NCBI GenBank assembly: GCA_963753545.1
Contig: CAVWCQ010000008.1
Location: 2,728,001-2,792,000 of the forward strand
Source: CAVWCQ01 sp963753545
Lineage (GTDB): Bacteria > Chloroflexota > Anaerolineae > Aggregatilineales > Aggregatilineaceae
Length of the DNA stretch: 64,000 nucleotides
Direction: 5' to 3'
Positions 1 through 9,700 of this stretch are shown here, in pieces (the first letter of the stretch is position 1; each line of letters opens with the position of its first letter). The notes beneath the pieces are model-generated. The model made no database searches. It was not told where the DNA came from and was given only the letters and a program-made list of their open reading frames with translations. The translations under genes and the position numbers were made by a program.

Positions 1-456
1 GCCCACAACAGGTGTATTTTGCCCCGCTGAGAACGTATTGGCGCTGTCTTGCTGGCCTGACACAGCCTGATCTTGTGCAGGGGTGCCCGTGCTGCCAGGA
101 AGTGGAGAAGGCTGAGGGGTTATCTGAGCCGCAGGCTCTTCTGTTACAGCCGGGCTTTCGGCGGTTAAAGTGGGGGTGATGCTGGCGGCCTGCTGGGTAA
201 TTGCCAGCAGCGAGGCCGTTGCCTGAAGTGCCACGTCCGTTGAGTTGGGTTCAATGACGGCTACCTGCACTTCTTCGCCCCCGGCATCTGTTTTGGAGGG
301 GGTTTCCTCTTCGAGCGCCGGGAACTTGACCGCATCAAGCGCATACCCTCCCACGCAGACTACCAGCGCAAAACCGAGGCCCAAAACGACACCCATCATC
401 AGCCACTGCCAGCTTAAATCACGGGTGCGTCGTCGCAGATTAAAATCATTTTTCAT
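1..456 (-). CDS. Membrane-anchored protein with Thr/Pro-rich stalk, partial (C-terminus beyond window)
   Basis: Reading the minus strand from an ATG at 456 gives 152 uninterrupted codons running off the left edge. The protein starts with a basic stretch (KNDFNLRRRTRDLSWQ), then one hydrophobic segment at about residues 20-40 (LMMGVVLGLGFALVVCVGGY), then a low-complexity region rich in Thr, Pro, Ala, Glu and Gln. This is the common architecture of a single-pass membrane protein with an extracytoplasmic stalk, and similar stalks recur elsewhere in this window. An AGGAG motif lies about 20 bases upstream, rather far from the start. The functional domain, if any, lies beyond the window, so no function can be given. 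Confidence 0.6.
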   Translation of the reverse strand, partial: MKNDFNLRRRTRDLSWQWLMMGVVLGLGFALVVCVGGYALDAVKFPALEEETPSKTDAGGEEVQVAVIEPNSTDVALQATASLLAITQQAASITPTLTAESPAVTEEPAAQITPQPSPLPGSTGTPAQDQAVSGQQDSANTFSAGQNTPVVG

Positions 457-593
457 TGGCAGTTTACCGGCGGTCTCCTGTTGTTGTACGGCTCTCAGCG
501 GCACTAAGGAGAAATCCCCGCCTCTCCTTTCCTGGTGTTAGAGTCCTGGCGCATAATAATACCGCCGCCAGGTATGAAGGCAAAACGCTCACC

Positions 594-1493
594 CTACGAT
601 TCATCGCCGTTTTCATCCGATTCGCTATCCATTTTGGAACGCAGGCGTCGATAGGTGGCTTGCAGCGTCAACGCATCGGCTACATGGAAGGGATCGGGCG
701 CTTCGACCGCCATTGTACCCTGAACGTTGTAATCGATCATGACCTGGAGCAGATCGCGATAAGCCTGTACGCATTCATTCAGTGGGATATGGGAGCGTTC
801 GCCTTTGGGAGAGTAGGCGATCCCAGACATGTGGGAGTGCAGCTTACTCAGGGCTTCCGGCCCCAATTCTCGCTTGATGGTGTCAAAAATGGACTGAAAT
901 TCGGCGACGGTGTTCATATCGCCGCAGCCGGTACGCGCGTAGAGGTGAGCGAAGTCGATGCAGGGCAGCACACCGGGGATATCGCGACTGAGGGCAACGA
1001 CTTCGTCCAGGGAGCCAAACATGGCGGATTTGCCCATCGTTTCGGGGCGCAGTACGGCATGCACACCCTCTTCGTCCAGAATTTGACGGATTTCCAGCAA
1101 CTTCTGGCGCGCTCGTTCGTAAACTTGATCAGGAGGTTGGTTGTGATAGGAGCCAGGATGAAAAACAATATCCTGCGCCCCGGCCAACCACCCTTTGCGG
1201 GCAGCCGCCAGCAACCGTTCGTCGCTTTTTGCCATCAATTCACTGGTCTGGCTGTTCAGGTTAATATAATAGGGAGCGTGGATGCTGAGCGTCACACGAT
1301 GTTTTTCAGCCGCTGCTTTGATCGCGAGGCAGCTTTCATCGGATATACGCACGCTCTGTACCCAGGCAATTTCCAGATGATCCATCCCCAACAGCCGGAT
1401 ATGTTCGATGGCAGCGGGCGTACCAGACTGGGGCGTGGTCTGTGGGCTGCCAACCGTGCCAAACCGGATTGGGTCGAGCGTTGTTGATTTCAT
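594..1493 (-). CDS. AP endonuclease IV-like TIM-barrel protein (Nfo family)
   Basis: The 299-residue protein has the series of metal-binding segments expected of the endonuclease IV family: SIHAPYYINL near residue 72, an FHPGSYHN segment, LRPETMGK, CIDFAHLYAR, LHSHMSGI and a late VEAPDP. Endonuclease IV binds three zinc ions and cuts DNA 5' of abasic sites in base-excision repair. Here the His, Glu and Asp ligands appear conserved and the length is typical (280-310). The ATG at 1493 follows an AAAGGAAG ribosome-binding site. It is transcribed away from the M50B-like protease gene. A related sugar-isomerase TIM barrel is the main alternative, but the HAPYxINL and metal-site pattern favours endonuclease IV. 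Confidence 0.85.
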   Translation of the reverse strand: MKSTTLDPIRFGTVGSPQTTPQSGTPAAIEHIRLLGMDHLEIAWVQSVRISDESCLAIKAAAEKHRVTLSIHAPYYINLNSQTSELMAKSDERLLAAARKGWLAGAQDIVFHPGSYHNQPPDQVYERARQKLLEIRQILDEEGVHAVLRPETMGKSAMFGSLDEVVALSRDIPGVLPCIDFAHLYARTGCGDMNTVAEFQSIFDTIKRELGPEALSKLHSHMSGIAYSPKGERSHIPLNECVQAYRDLLQVMIDYNVQGTMAVEAPDPFHVADALTLQATYRRLRSKMDSESDENGDES

Positions 1494-1570
1494 AAGAGAC
1501 TTCCTTTCAACTCAGCGGGCCACTTGCTGCTTAGCGGAGTACGGCTAGCCAAAAAGAGAGAACGGGGACT

Positions 1571-2488
1571 ATGGTACTCAATAAGTTACAAAATGCCAGT
1601 CGCCAGCGAGATTTGCTGCTGGCATTCGGAGCATTCGCCGTTGCTTTCATCCTGTGGCAGTTCCAGGGACTGTTTTTCCTGGTCTACCCGCTGCGCCTGT
1701 TTGTGACCATGATCCACGAGTTGGGGCATGGGCTCGCGGCTATTCTGACCGGAGGCCGATTCGATCATTTTGAAGTCACGCAGCGCGGCGCGGGCACAGC
1801 TTATACGCTGGGTGGGTGGAGCTTCGCGATTGTTCAGGCAGGCTACCTGGGGACGGCCATTTTTGGCGCGGCGCTTCTGATCGTGGCGAACCGGGTGCGC
1901 CGCCCCGGCTATGTCGCGGCGGGACTGGGCATCTTTATTGGTATTCTGACCGCGCTTTACTCCGGCGTGCGGCTGTCGCACCTGAGCGTTATCGAGATGA
2001 TCATCGTTGGCGCGGTTATGGTAGCGGCGGTCTATCTGTTTTTGACACAGGAGACCGACCAGGGGCGTTATATTGGAGTGGGCGTCGCGGTCTTCGGCGC
2101 GCTGCTGCTGGTCATGTTCACCGGATGGGGCAACACAGTCCTAACGATCACAGTGGGCATGATGAGCGCACTGCTGCTCATCTTTATCGGCTACCGGGCC
2201 AGCCGCGATGTTGTGTTGTTCACACTGAATTTATTGGCATTCGCCACAGGATTAAACGCGATCACCGATGCCTGGGTACTGTTTAAGATTGTATCGCTGC
2301 CGCGCTCCATGATGCCGATGAACGATGCCGCGCACATGGCCCATGTCGCCGGAGGTCCGGCTGCGCTGTGGGCGCTGCTGTGGATCGGGCTGGATATCCT
2401 GATCTTTGGCAGCGCGGTGTATGTCACGCTGGTCAAACCGCTGCGGCGGAAAGGACAGGAGGGACAATCTCTCACCTCCGAAAAATAG
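1571..2488 (+). CDS. M50B-like membrane metalloprotease
   Basis: The 305-residue polytopic protein carries a zinc-protease motif, TMIHELGHGLAAILTGG, near residue 47, directly after a first hydrophobic segment. About seven more membrane segments follow. HExxH within a membrane helix is the signature of intramembrane M50 proteases, and the short form with GGxxxxF after the motif matches the M50B-like family (PF13398 type). Such enzymes cut or process membrane proteins, but the substrate cannot be told here. The second ligand motif (usually an NPDG-type Asp) is not obvious, so catalysis is inferred. The C-terminus is basic and polar (KPLRRKGQEGQSLTSEK), suggesting a cytoplasmic tail. Confidence 0.75.
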   Translation: MVLNKLQNASRQRDLLLAFGAFAVAFILWQFQGLFFLVYPLRLFVTMIHELGHGLAAILTGGRFDHFEVTQRGAGTAYTLGGWSFAIVQAGYLGTAIFGAALLIVANRVRRPGYVAAGLGIFIGILTALYSGVRLSHLSVIEMIIVGAVMVAAVYLFLTQETDQGRYIGVGVAVFGALLLVMFTGWGNTVLTITVGMMSALLLIFIGYRASRDVVLFTLNLLAFATGLNAITDAWVLFKIVSLPRSMMPMNDAAHMAHVAGGPAALWALLWIGLDILIFGSAVYVTLVKPLRRKGQEGQSLTSEK

Positions 2489-2518
2489 CACCAAAAAACG
2501 AACACGGGACGCAGCGCC

Positions 2519-2992
2519 CTAAGGATGATTGGTATTATCCTGCTCTTCATCTGGGTGATCAGGGTCCTTGGCGTGAGAAGGCCCAAAGAGGACATAAATC
2601 ACCACACCCGATGACGCGATCAAAAATGCGCCGATAAAAGCGGCAGCCTGCCAGTTGCCGAGCAGCGGGCGTGTATCTTTGGTTGGCGCGTGACTGCCAA
2701 AGCCCAATACATCGGCCAGACCAGCGGCTGCTGCCAGCAAAAGTCCGGTCATGGTCAGGCGAATCCCAATATCCTGGGCCAGAGTGCGCGGCAAGCCAGC
2801 AAAAAATGCACGCTGGGCGAAAATATACGCACCGATGAACAGCAGGGTGAACCCCAGCAGGATGATCAACACCTGGAGAACACCAACGCCTGACGCCGCT
2901 TCCAGCCCCGCGATGCCCGGAAAGAGGCCAATCAGGGTGATGACCACACCGAGTGTGCCTAAGGTAATACTGACTTGAACGTATCGTTCCAT
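2519..2992 (-). CDS. Four-helix membrane protein, unknown function
   Basis: The 157-residue protein shows four hydrophobic segments (about residues 7-28, 38-60, 78-98 and 112-135) and an acidic hydrophilic tail (SHAKDPDHPDEEQDNTNHP). It begins three bases after the stop of the dipeptidase gene on the same strand, so it is probably the last gene of the M42-HAD-DsbA-M19 run. It ends 30 bases from the convergent protease gene. No family is recognised. Confidence 0.65.
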   Translation of the reverse strand: MERYVQVSITLGTLGVVITLIGLFPGIAGLEAASGVGVLQVLIILLGFTLLFIGAYIFAQRAFFAGLPRTLAQDIGIRLTMTGLLLAAAAGLADVLGFGSHAPTKDTRPLLGNWQAAAFIGAFLIASSGVVIYVLFGPSHAKDPDHPDEEQDNTNHP

Positions 2993-2995
2993 AGC

Positions 2996-4081
2996 TTAGT
3001 CGGGCAGCCCGCTCCGCAGCACGCGCAAAAAGTTTCCGCCCAAGATTGCCGTAATATCCCCGGCTGAATATCCGTGCTCGCCCAGAGCACGGCCAATTTC
3101 CCACAGATCAGCGACGGTTTCAAACCCCACCGGAGCCGAATCCGAGCCGAACCCACCATCAAAGTCACTGCCAAGGCCCGTATAACGAGCGCTGCCGCAA
3201 GTCTGGCAGATGTGATCGATCGCAGCAATGACGTTTGCCATCGTCCCGGCATCCCGCCGATCTCCCAGGTTCCATTCCTCCAGCAGGAACAGGTTGTACG
3301 GCATCACGCCGATCACGCCATCATGTTCGGCAATGCCACGGATCACATCATCCGACAGATTACGATCCGGGCGGCTCTTGCGGAACCGGAGCGGATTCGC
3401 ATGGCTGGCAAACAATGGTCCCTCATAGCGTTCCAGGGCCTCCAGGGCGGCTTCAGGAGCCATATGAGACAGATCAAGCACCATGCGAAACCCAGCCATC
3501 ACTTCGAGCAATTCACGCCCCAGGTCAGTCAGCGGACCAAGCGCCCGTGTTCCACCGCTGTAGCGTGTTTGAGTCCAGGCTGGGCCAACCACGCGCAGCC
3601 CGCGCGCGAACCACTCCTCAAGCTGGGCTGGTTCGAGAATAGGATCAGCGCCTTCCATCAACATGATAATCCCGAAGTGGTGATCGGCCAATTCGGTTCC
3701 TTCTTCCCACGTCGCCAGAACCGCATCCAGGTCGCGCCGGGTGCGGATCAGATCAATCTGATCATTCTCATCGGCCAGCCGCTCGTAATATTCAAGTTGT
3801 TGAATGCCCAGTTTGTAGGCTTCAGCAGGCGTGGAATAAAGGACGGTTTCATCCGGATAGGTTTTGGCCCAGACCGGACCCACATAAATTGTGCCGCAGG
3901 TCAAGGCTACCCGGCCTAAAATTTCTTCGGGCAGACCAACCATACTGCGGCCATATTGTTTGGATACCGACGAGCCAGCTTCACGGCGGCGTTTTTCCCA
4001 GGCACTCAAGCGAAAATCGCGCCCCAATTCAAAATAGTTCCAGGCGATATCCTGATGACCATCAATAATAATATCTCTCAT
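2996..4081 (-). CDS. Membrane dipeptidase-like zinc peptidase (family M19)
   Basis: The 361-residue protein matches the renal-dipeptidase family: an N-terminal DGHQD zinc motif, the bridging glutamate in MLMEGADPI, LDLSHMAPEA and SHANPLRF with the zinc histidines, a conserved RNLSDDVIRGIAEHDGVIGV segment, and LGSDFDGGFG with the catalytic-site aspartate near the end. M19 enzymes hydrolyse dipeptides, including ones with D-residues. Length is typical (about 350). The ATG overlaps the stop of the DsbA-like gene by four bases (ATGA), indicating translational coupling in a peptidase-rich operon. No signal peptide is visible, so it is probably cytoplasmic. Confidence 0.92.
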   Translation of the reverse strand: MRDIIIDGHQDIAWNYFELGRDFRLSAWEKRRREAGSSVSKQYGRSMVGLPEEILGRVALTCGTIYVGPVWAKTYPDETVLYSTPAEAYKLGIQQLEYYERLADENDQIDLIRTRRDLDAVLATWEEGTELADHHFGIIMLMEGADPILEPAQLEEWFARGLRVVGPAWTQTRYSGGTRALGPLTDLGRELLEVMAGFRMVLDLSHMAPEAALEALERYEGPLFASHANPLRFRKSRPDRNLSDDVIRGIAEHDGVIGVMPYNLFLLEEWNLGDRRDAGTMANVIAAIDHICQTCGSARYTGLGSDFDGGFGSDSAPVGFETVADLWEIGRALGEHGYSAGDITAILGGNFLRVLRSGLPD

Positions 4082-4752
4082 GGAGTTTCCGTCGATTCGA
4101 TAGACAAATGATCCAGTTCTGCATAATCGCGAACACGGACCCCATTGATAAACAGGGTCGGTGTGCCGCTCAGATCGCGCCGTTTAAATTCGCGCATGGC
4201 TTCGTCCAGTACGGCGCTGGAATGGTGATCGTTCAGACAGGTTTCAAACTGATCCAGGTTCAGCCCCAGGTTCTCCGCGCCAGAGCGAATGCGGCGATCC
4301 GCAAAGGTCGAGAAAAAATATTTGTCCATCCAATAAAACAGGGTGTCGTGCATTTCCCAAAACTGGCCCTGTTCTCCGGCACAGAGAGCAGCCTCGGCGG
4401 CATCTTTTGAGCCGGGGCCAATGGTCGAGATGGGAATGTAAACAAACTGGACCTGTCCGGCTGTTATCTTGTCGAGCAGGGCGGGGAAGTGCTCCTCATG
4501 AAATGCCTGGCAGTGCGGGCAGGCAAAGCTGGAGAACTCCTCGACCAGCACAGGTGCATCCGCGTTTCCCAGACGAGGGAAACCCTGGACCGTTGTTCCC
4601 TGTGGCAGATTTACATAGCGCGCTGTTGCCCCTTTGGGAACCGGGCCATTTAGCGGCCTGAACAGGAAATAGAGGATGCTCCCGGCAATAACGAGCAAAA
4701 TCACAATACCAATGATCCACCACAACGGAAAACGCCGTTTTTTTTCAGCCAT
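4078..4752 (-). CDS. Membrane-anchored DsbA-like thiol-disulfide oxidoreductase
   Basis: From the ATG at 4752 the protein has 224 residues: a short basic N-terminus (MAEKKRRF), one transmembrane helix (about 9-30), then a thioredoxin-fold domain with the active site SSFACPHCQAFHEEH and a late cis-proline motif SGTPTLFINGVRV. Proteins of this Thioredoxin_4/DsbA type oxidise or isomerise cysteines outside the membrane. A longer reading frame extends 20 residues upstream, but it would run deep into the previous gene. The chosen start overlaps the HAD gene stop by eight bases and gives a sensible membrane anchor. It lies between the HAD and M19 genes in one operon. Confidence 0.88.
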   Translation of the reverse strand: MAEKKRRFPLWWIIGIVILLVIAGSILYFLFRPLNGPVPKGATARYVNLPQGTTVQGFPRLGNADAPVLVEEFSSFACPHCQAFHEEHFPALLDKITAGQVQFVYIPISTIGPGSKDAAEAALCAGEQGQFWEMHDTLFYWMDKYFFSTFADRRIRSGAENLGLNLDQFETCLNDHHSSAVLDEAMREFKRRDLSGTPTLFINGVRVRDYAELDHLSIESTETP

Positions 4753-5506
4753 TGTGGTTACTCCAGGCCGATACCAGTTCCAGCAGTTCGGGCAGTTTTC
4801 TGATCGTCGCATCGGGCGTCACCTGGATGCCGTCGGGCACCCAATTATTCTGATGTTCGATCCACACGCCACGCAGCCCGGCTTGCTGCGCACCCCATAC
4901 ATCAAAATAGAGCGCATCCCCAACAAAAACAGAGTCTTCTGGCTTGAGGTCCAGCGCATCAAGCCCATGCTGAAAAATTTCCTGATGGGGTTTCCACACG
5001 CCCTCGTCTGCCGAAAAGATCAGGTGTTCCAGATAGGGTGTCAGGCCATACCGATCCAGATCGCTGCGGTGCGACAATCCGGGCCAGACCGTATTGGAGA
5101 TCAGCCCCAGCCGGATGCCACGATTGCGCAGCGCGCGCAAAGTCTCTTCAGCCCCTTCCAGCGGGTAAACAAACGATTGAACGGCAGCCATATAGGCTGC
5201 GCCCACTCTTTGCAGAACATCCTGGGGAATATTCTGAAAACCCCATTCACCCAAGACGAGAGCCATCAGATTTTCCAACCGAAGGTCTTTGGGATCGTAC
5301 TGGTCCAGACTGGACCATAATTTGCGAATTGATATCCAGGCTGTCTCAAGGGCGTCAGTTTCCGCCGGGAGGCTCCATTTTTGTTTGAGCAGTTCCTGAT
5401 AAATTGCAAGCGATCCCGCTTTTTCCATATCTTCCCAGGTTTTGCCGGGAGGGGTGTAGTGAAGCAATGTTCCGCCCAGGTCGAACAGGACACCACGCAC
5501 TGCCAT
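4745..5506 (-). CDS. HAD-superfamily hydrolase
   Basis: The 253-residue protein opens with VRGVLFDLGGTLLHYTPP, HAD motif I in the DLGGT form. It also has motif II in LGLISNT, a motif III lysine in GVWKPHQEIF and motif IV in VFVGDALYFDVWGAQQAG. The helical cap between motifs I and II fits the subfamily-I phosphatase and dehalogenase group. Substrate is unknown. I chose the ATG at 5506 over an in-frame start 34 codons upstream because GGAG lies about seven bases before it and motif I follows at once. It sits 13 bases after the M42 gene and overlaps the DsbA-like gene. Confidence 0.88.
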   Translation of the reverse strand: MAVRGVLFDLGGTLLHYTPPGKTWEDMEKAGSLAIYQELLKQKWSLPAETDALETAWISIRKLWSSLDQYDPKDLRLENLMALVLGEWGFQNIPQDVLQRVGAAYMAAVQSFVYPLEGAEETLRALRNRGIRLGLISNTVWPGLSHRSDLDRYGLTPYLEHLIFSADEGVWKPHQEIFQHGLDALDLKPEDSVFVGDALYFDVWGAQQAGLRGVWIEHQNNWVPDGIQVTPDATIRKLPELLELVSAWSNHNG

Positions 5507-5519
5507 GAGATAACTCCAA

Positions 5520-6566
5520 TCAGGAAAGCAAAAAACGGGCCACAAGATGGGCCGAATGAACCAAACTGTCTTTATGAGTACGCTCGTAGGCATGAGACGC
5601 ATCGACACCGGGGCCGATCAGCGCCACCTGCGCAGCCCCACCTGCATGCCAATACGCCTCACCATCCGACCCATAGTAGGGATAAATATCGAGCTTATAG
5701 GGGATTCCCGCTTCGTCAGCCAGCCCGCGCAATTTGCGAGTCAGGTCAATATGGTACGGGCCGCCGCTGTCCTTCACGCAGATGCCCACACTGAATTCGT
5801 CCGAATTCTGTCCCTCACCGATGGCAGCCATATCGACGGCGAGCAGTTCTTGCAGGTTATCGGGCAAGCCAGAGGCCGCACCGTGCCCGACCTCTTCATA
5901 ATTGGCGATGAGGACGGTTACCGTCTGCGTGGGACGCTGCCCCGCCGCTTTGATCGCACGGAATGCGCCGTAAATAGCCGCAACGCTGGCCTTGTCGTCC
6001 AGATGACGAGAGCGGATGAAACCTGTTTCGGTCACTTCAACGCGCGGATCGACAAAGATAAAGTCGCCCACTTCAATGCCCAGCGCCTTCGTTTCGTCGG
6101 CGCTGCTGGTGCGAACGTCGAGCCGAACTTCCATATTTTCTTCGGTGCGGGGCATCTCCCCGGCAGATCGGGAATGAACGTGGACACTGGCTTTAACCGG
6201 GACAACCGTTCCCCGGTAGCGCTGGCCGGAATAGGTCTGGACCGTAACGCCTTCAAATTCCACCGCGTTCCACATGTATCCGCCCAACATGGTCGCCACC
6301 AGCCGCCCATTCGGTTTTACCTGCTTGACCATCAAGCCCAGGGTATCAGTATGAGCAGTCAGGCCGCGCGGCGCGTCATTTTGTTCGCCGGGCCAGGTGA
6401 GGATCAAAGCACCTTTGGGTGTGCGCTCGATGGCCAGACCATCAATCCCCAGGTCTCGGAAAGCATTTTCAACATAGGGCGTGACATCGGTATGGTATCC
6501 GGTCGGGCTTGGGGTGTTGAGCAGCCCAACCAGGAATTCGACCAGGGGATCGATTTCAATATGCAT
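5520..6566 (-). CDS. M42-family aminopeptidase (tetrahedral aminopeptidase / endoglucanase-like)
   Basis: The 348-residue protein has the M42 metal and catalytic motifs in order: GLTAHTDTLGLMV (first His and the catalytic-base region), RHLDDKASVAAIYGAF (bridging Asp), NYEEVGHGAASGLP (catalytic Glu and Glu ligand), AVDMAAIGEGQ (Asp ligand) and the final HAYERTHKDS (His ligand). M42 enzymes form dodecamers that trim peptides in the cytoplasm. The start at 6566 is favoured because GGAGG sits eight bases before it; an ATG at 6581 lies within that leader. It is the first gene of a likely five-gene minus-strand operon that also includes an M19 dipeptidase, which suggests peptide turnover. Confidence 0.9.
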   Translation of the reverse strand: MHIEIDPLVEFLVGLLNTPSPTGYHTDVTPYVENAFRDLGIDGLAIERTPKGALILTWPGEQNDAPRGLTAHTDTLGLMVKQVKPNGRLVATMLGGYMWNAVEFEGVTVQTYSGQRYRGTVVPVKASVHVHSRSAGEMPRTEENMEVRLDVRTSSADETKALGIEVGDFIFVDPRVEVTETGFIRSRHLDDKASVAAIYGAFRAIKAAGQRPTQTVTVLIANYEEVGHGAASGLPDNLQELLAVDMAAIGEGQNSDEFSVGICVKDSGGPYHIDLTRKLRGLADEAGIPYKLDIYPYYGSDGEAYWHAGGAAQVALIGPGVDASHAYERTHKDSLVHSAHLVARFLLS

Positions 6567-6701
6567 CGAACCAACCTCCATGCGAGAGAGAGACGCTTCG
6601 TTGATGTTAGCAGGGGATATCCCCCTAATACCCCAAAACCAGTCGCTGCCCCGTGTACGTTTTGGAGCACGGGTGGCTTCTTCGAGTATAGCCGAAAAAC
6701 A

Positions 6702-9700
6702 CTAGGGCTGGATCGTTACCTTACCCAGCACCAGATGATCACCGATCTCCTGCCCGCTGGCGTCCGTGACCGCCAGCCGTTCACCAGGAGACTGCCACCA
6801 ATATAAAACAAGCCATAACTCATACTCGCCCGGCTGAGCCGCATCAGGAATCAACAAGCCATGATTATCTCGGTGGAGTGAGCCGGAACGCCAGAAGGAT
6901 GTGGGGTCAAAGTTGTTAACTGGCATCGAGTCGCGCTGGGCCAACACCGCGCCACTGCGAGGATCGATCAGGAATAAGGCTACGGTGTAATCCTGAGGGA
7001 TCGTCCCGGCGGCTTTCCATAACAGCGACACGGGGAAAATATCCCCGGCCTGGCGCACGGTTCCCCCTGGCACATCAAATCCAATAAGCTCCAACTCTTT
7101 ATTAAAAACCGCATCCGTCCGATTTTCCGGCCATGCGGAGGCTGTTGGAGGTGGCGCGGGAGTCATATCAAACAGAACGGCGCGAGCCACGTCGGAGCCT
7201 TTAACCTCGCTCACCGGGAAATAGTGCCGTGCCAGATAGTGCTCTACGGGGCGGACCGACCAGGGAATAAATGAACTGCTGTTGATGACCAGCCACAGCC
7301 GTTCGTGCCGTTCAGCAAAATAAGCCAGAGCCAGCGTGTTAGAAAAAAGAATGAGATTTTCCGGGTTAACCAACTCGACCTGCGGCGGCTGTTCCGGGCT
7401 GTTTCGCTCCCCTGGGGATTGGGGCAAGGTATAGATCACCGGCTGTGTTTTTTTGTAATAGTTCGTGAAAAAGTACTTGTAGGTGAAATCATTGAGCACG
7501 ATCACGTCATCCGGCTGCACCTTTGGTTCGAGCCGGGCGAGCAGATCCTGGGCGGGTTTAAAATCGCCATAGTAGCGTGGATCGTGGCGGATAGCATAGA
7601 GTCCCAGACCAAAGGTGAAAACTGCCAACCCGGACAAGGCAGCACTGCTGATCAAGGCCCAATGTGGAGAGGCTTCTTTGCGGCGTGACCAGCCAGCCAA
7701 CGCCGCCAAAGCGACAACAGCCAGCAGCAGACTGGCCACTGGAAGCAACCACGCATCTCCGACGGCAGATTTCCAAGCTACGGCGGCGGGTTGATCGCCC
7801 ACAAAGCGCAGACTAACCCACAGAGGTGACCAGCGCCACGCCCAGGCCCCTTCATTCCAGGGGATCACCACCGGATTCTGAGCCGCCAGGTACTCGTCAT
7901 ATCGATTGATCGGAACCAGGATTGGCAGAAGCTGTACGGCAACACTGAGAAGAACAATAAGCGTGACTGCCGCCCGCTTCCACCAGGAAGCGCCTTTCCG
8001 CAAAATCGACTCAATAACAGGCAGCAGCCACAAAACCAGAAATGGGGTAACAGGCACCATATAGCGCGCCCCCCAGCCCGTTCCTCCATACCATAATTCG
8101 ACACCCCGGAAGAACGCGTAACCGACCACAAAAGACACCAGCATGGACAGGGGCAAAAAAAACAGCCGCCAGCGGCGCTGCTTCACCAGTTGAATTAAGC
8201 CGACAAAACCGAGCAGCAGGACCGGGGAAAACACCCAAATACTGCGTGCCGGACTGAACAAATATCCGCGGACAGGGGTCGAAATGCCAGAAAGATGCGC
8301 CCGCGCATATTCAAAACGATGCGCCAGATCAAAGCGTTCAGTAACACCAGCTAATTGAGCGCCGTTGAGAATAATCAAGATGACCACGCCCACAAGCAGC
8401 GCTAATCCAAATAGAGTCAAAGCCACACGGCGCGAAAGTCTGAAATGCCCCAGCCGGGCCGGAAATGCTTCAACCATAACTGCGGGCATGATCAACAAAG
8501 CCGCTTCTTTGGAAAGCAGCGCGCCGACAAAAGCCAGCCCAAACACAATCAGAGCAAAAATCGTACCCTTAAGATCAGGGCGTTGGCGTAAACGCGCCAT
8601 CATCACGATGCTGAGCAAAGCCAGCAGGGTAAACAGAGGCTCACGGAAAAAGGTCCGGCTGTAGGGCCAGGCAATGGTTGCCAATCCAAAAATCAAGGCT
8701 GCTAACAGCGCCACTTTTACCGAGTAACGCAAGGACAGCACGTAGGCATACAGCAGCCCTGCGGTGAGCGTCGTGATCAGCACATTAAACAGCCAGACGG
8801 TATGGACTAATCCGATATCGGGCGCTGCCTGTCCAATACGAAACAGGATGGAGGCCAGCATTGGCTGTAAGGGTTCTGAATCGATGGGGCGCGGCGCGGC
8901 GGTTTCGAGCGTCCGGGGAGGGTAGGCGTCGTACTCATAATTGACCTTGAGGTTCTCACGGCGCGCCCAACTCTCGGTCGCGTCCATCAAAAACCACTCA
9001 TCGCGGCTGGAAGCAGTTCCATTAAAGGTCAAAAAATAGATCGCGCAGAGAAAGACCATCAGACTGAAGCCGACTGCTACCCGCCGCCAACTATCGCTGT
9101 GATTCGATTTCGCCGCTAGCAGACGACGATAAAGACCCGCCAAATTCTCAGTGAGTCGATCAATGCCATATTGGGCGACAACAGGTGCGCGGAATTTTTC
9201 TGACTGGGGAGGGTGCGCCAGTGTGTCTATAACCGCTTCGGACAATGCGGCGGAGTCGTCGGGAGGGACCAGCCGCCCCCAATCGCCCTGACAGAGCAGA
9301 TCGGGCACACCGCCCACAGCCGTCGAGACGACAGGCACACCTGCCGCCAATGCTTCGATGACGGAGACAGGCGTCCCTTCGTTTTTTGAGGAAATGACCA
9401 GCACGTCCATATCGCTATAAACCGGAGCGAGATTGGTCTGCCAGCCCGTAAAGATTGTGCAATCGCGCAGACCAAGCCGATCACCATTTGCTTCGATTTC
9501 AGCACGACATTCGCCATCACCCACCAGGACAAAATGGGCGTCCGGCACATGCTGGCGCACGCGCTGGGCCATATCCAGGAACAGGGCATGATTTTTGATC
9601 GGAACAAAACGGCCAACAATTCCCACCAATGGCACATCAGGGGGGATATTAAAGCTGGCGCGGAAGACCCCCTGGTGGCGCGGCGTTTGAGCGAACGTGT

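Noticed and set aside
245..541. A 98-codon plus-strand frame near the left edge
   Set aside because: It is opposite the Thr/Pro-rich membrane protein on the minus strand and is rich in Ser, Arg and Pro without structure.
3074..3919. A 281-codon open frame on the plus strand
   Set aside because: It lies opposite the clearly recognised M19 dipeptidase, and its product has no coherent motif.
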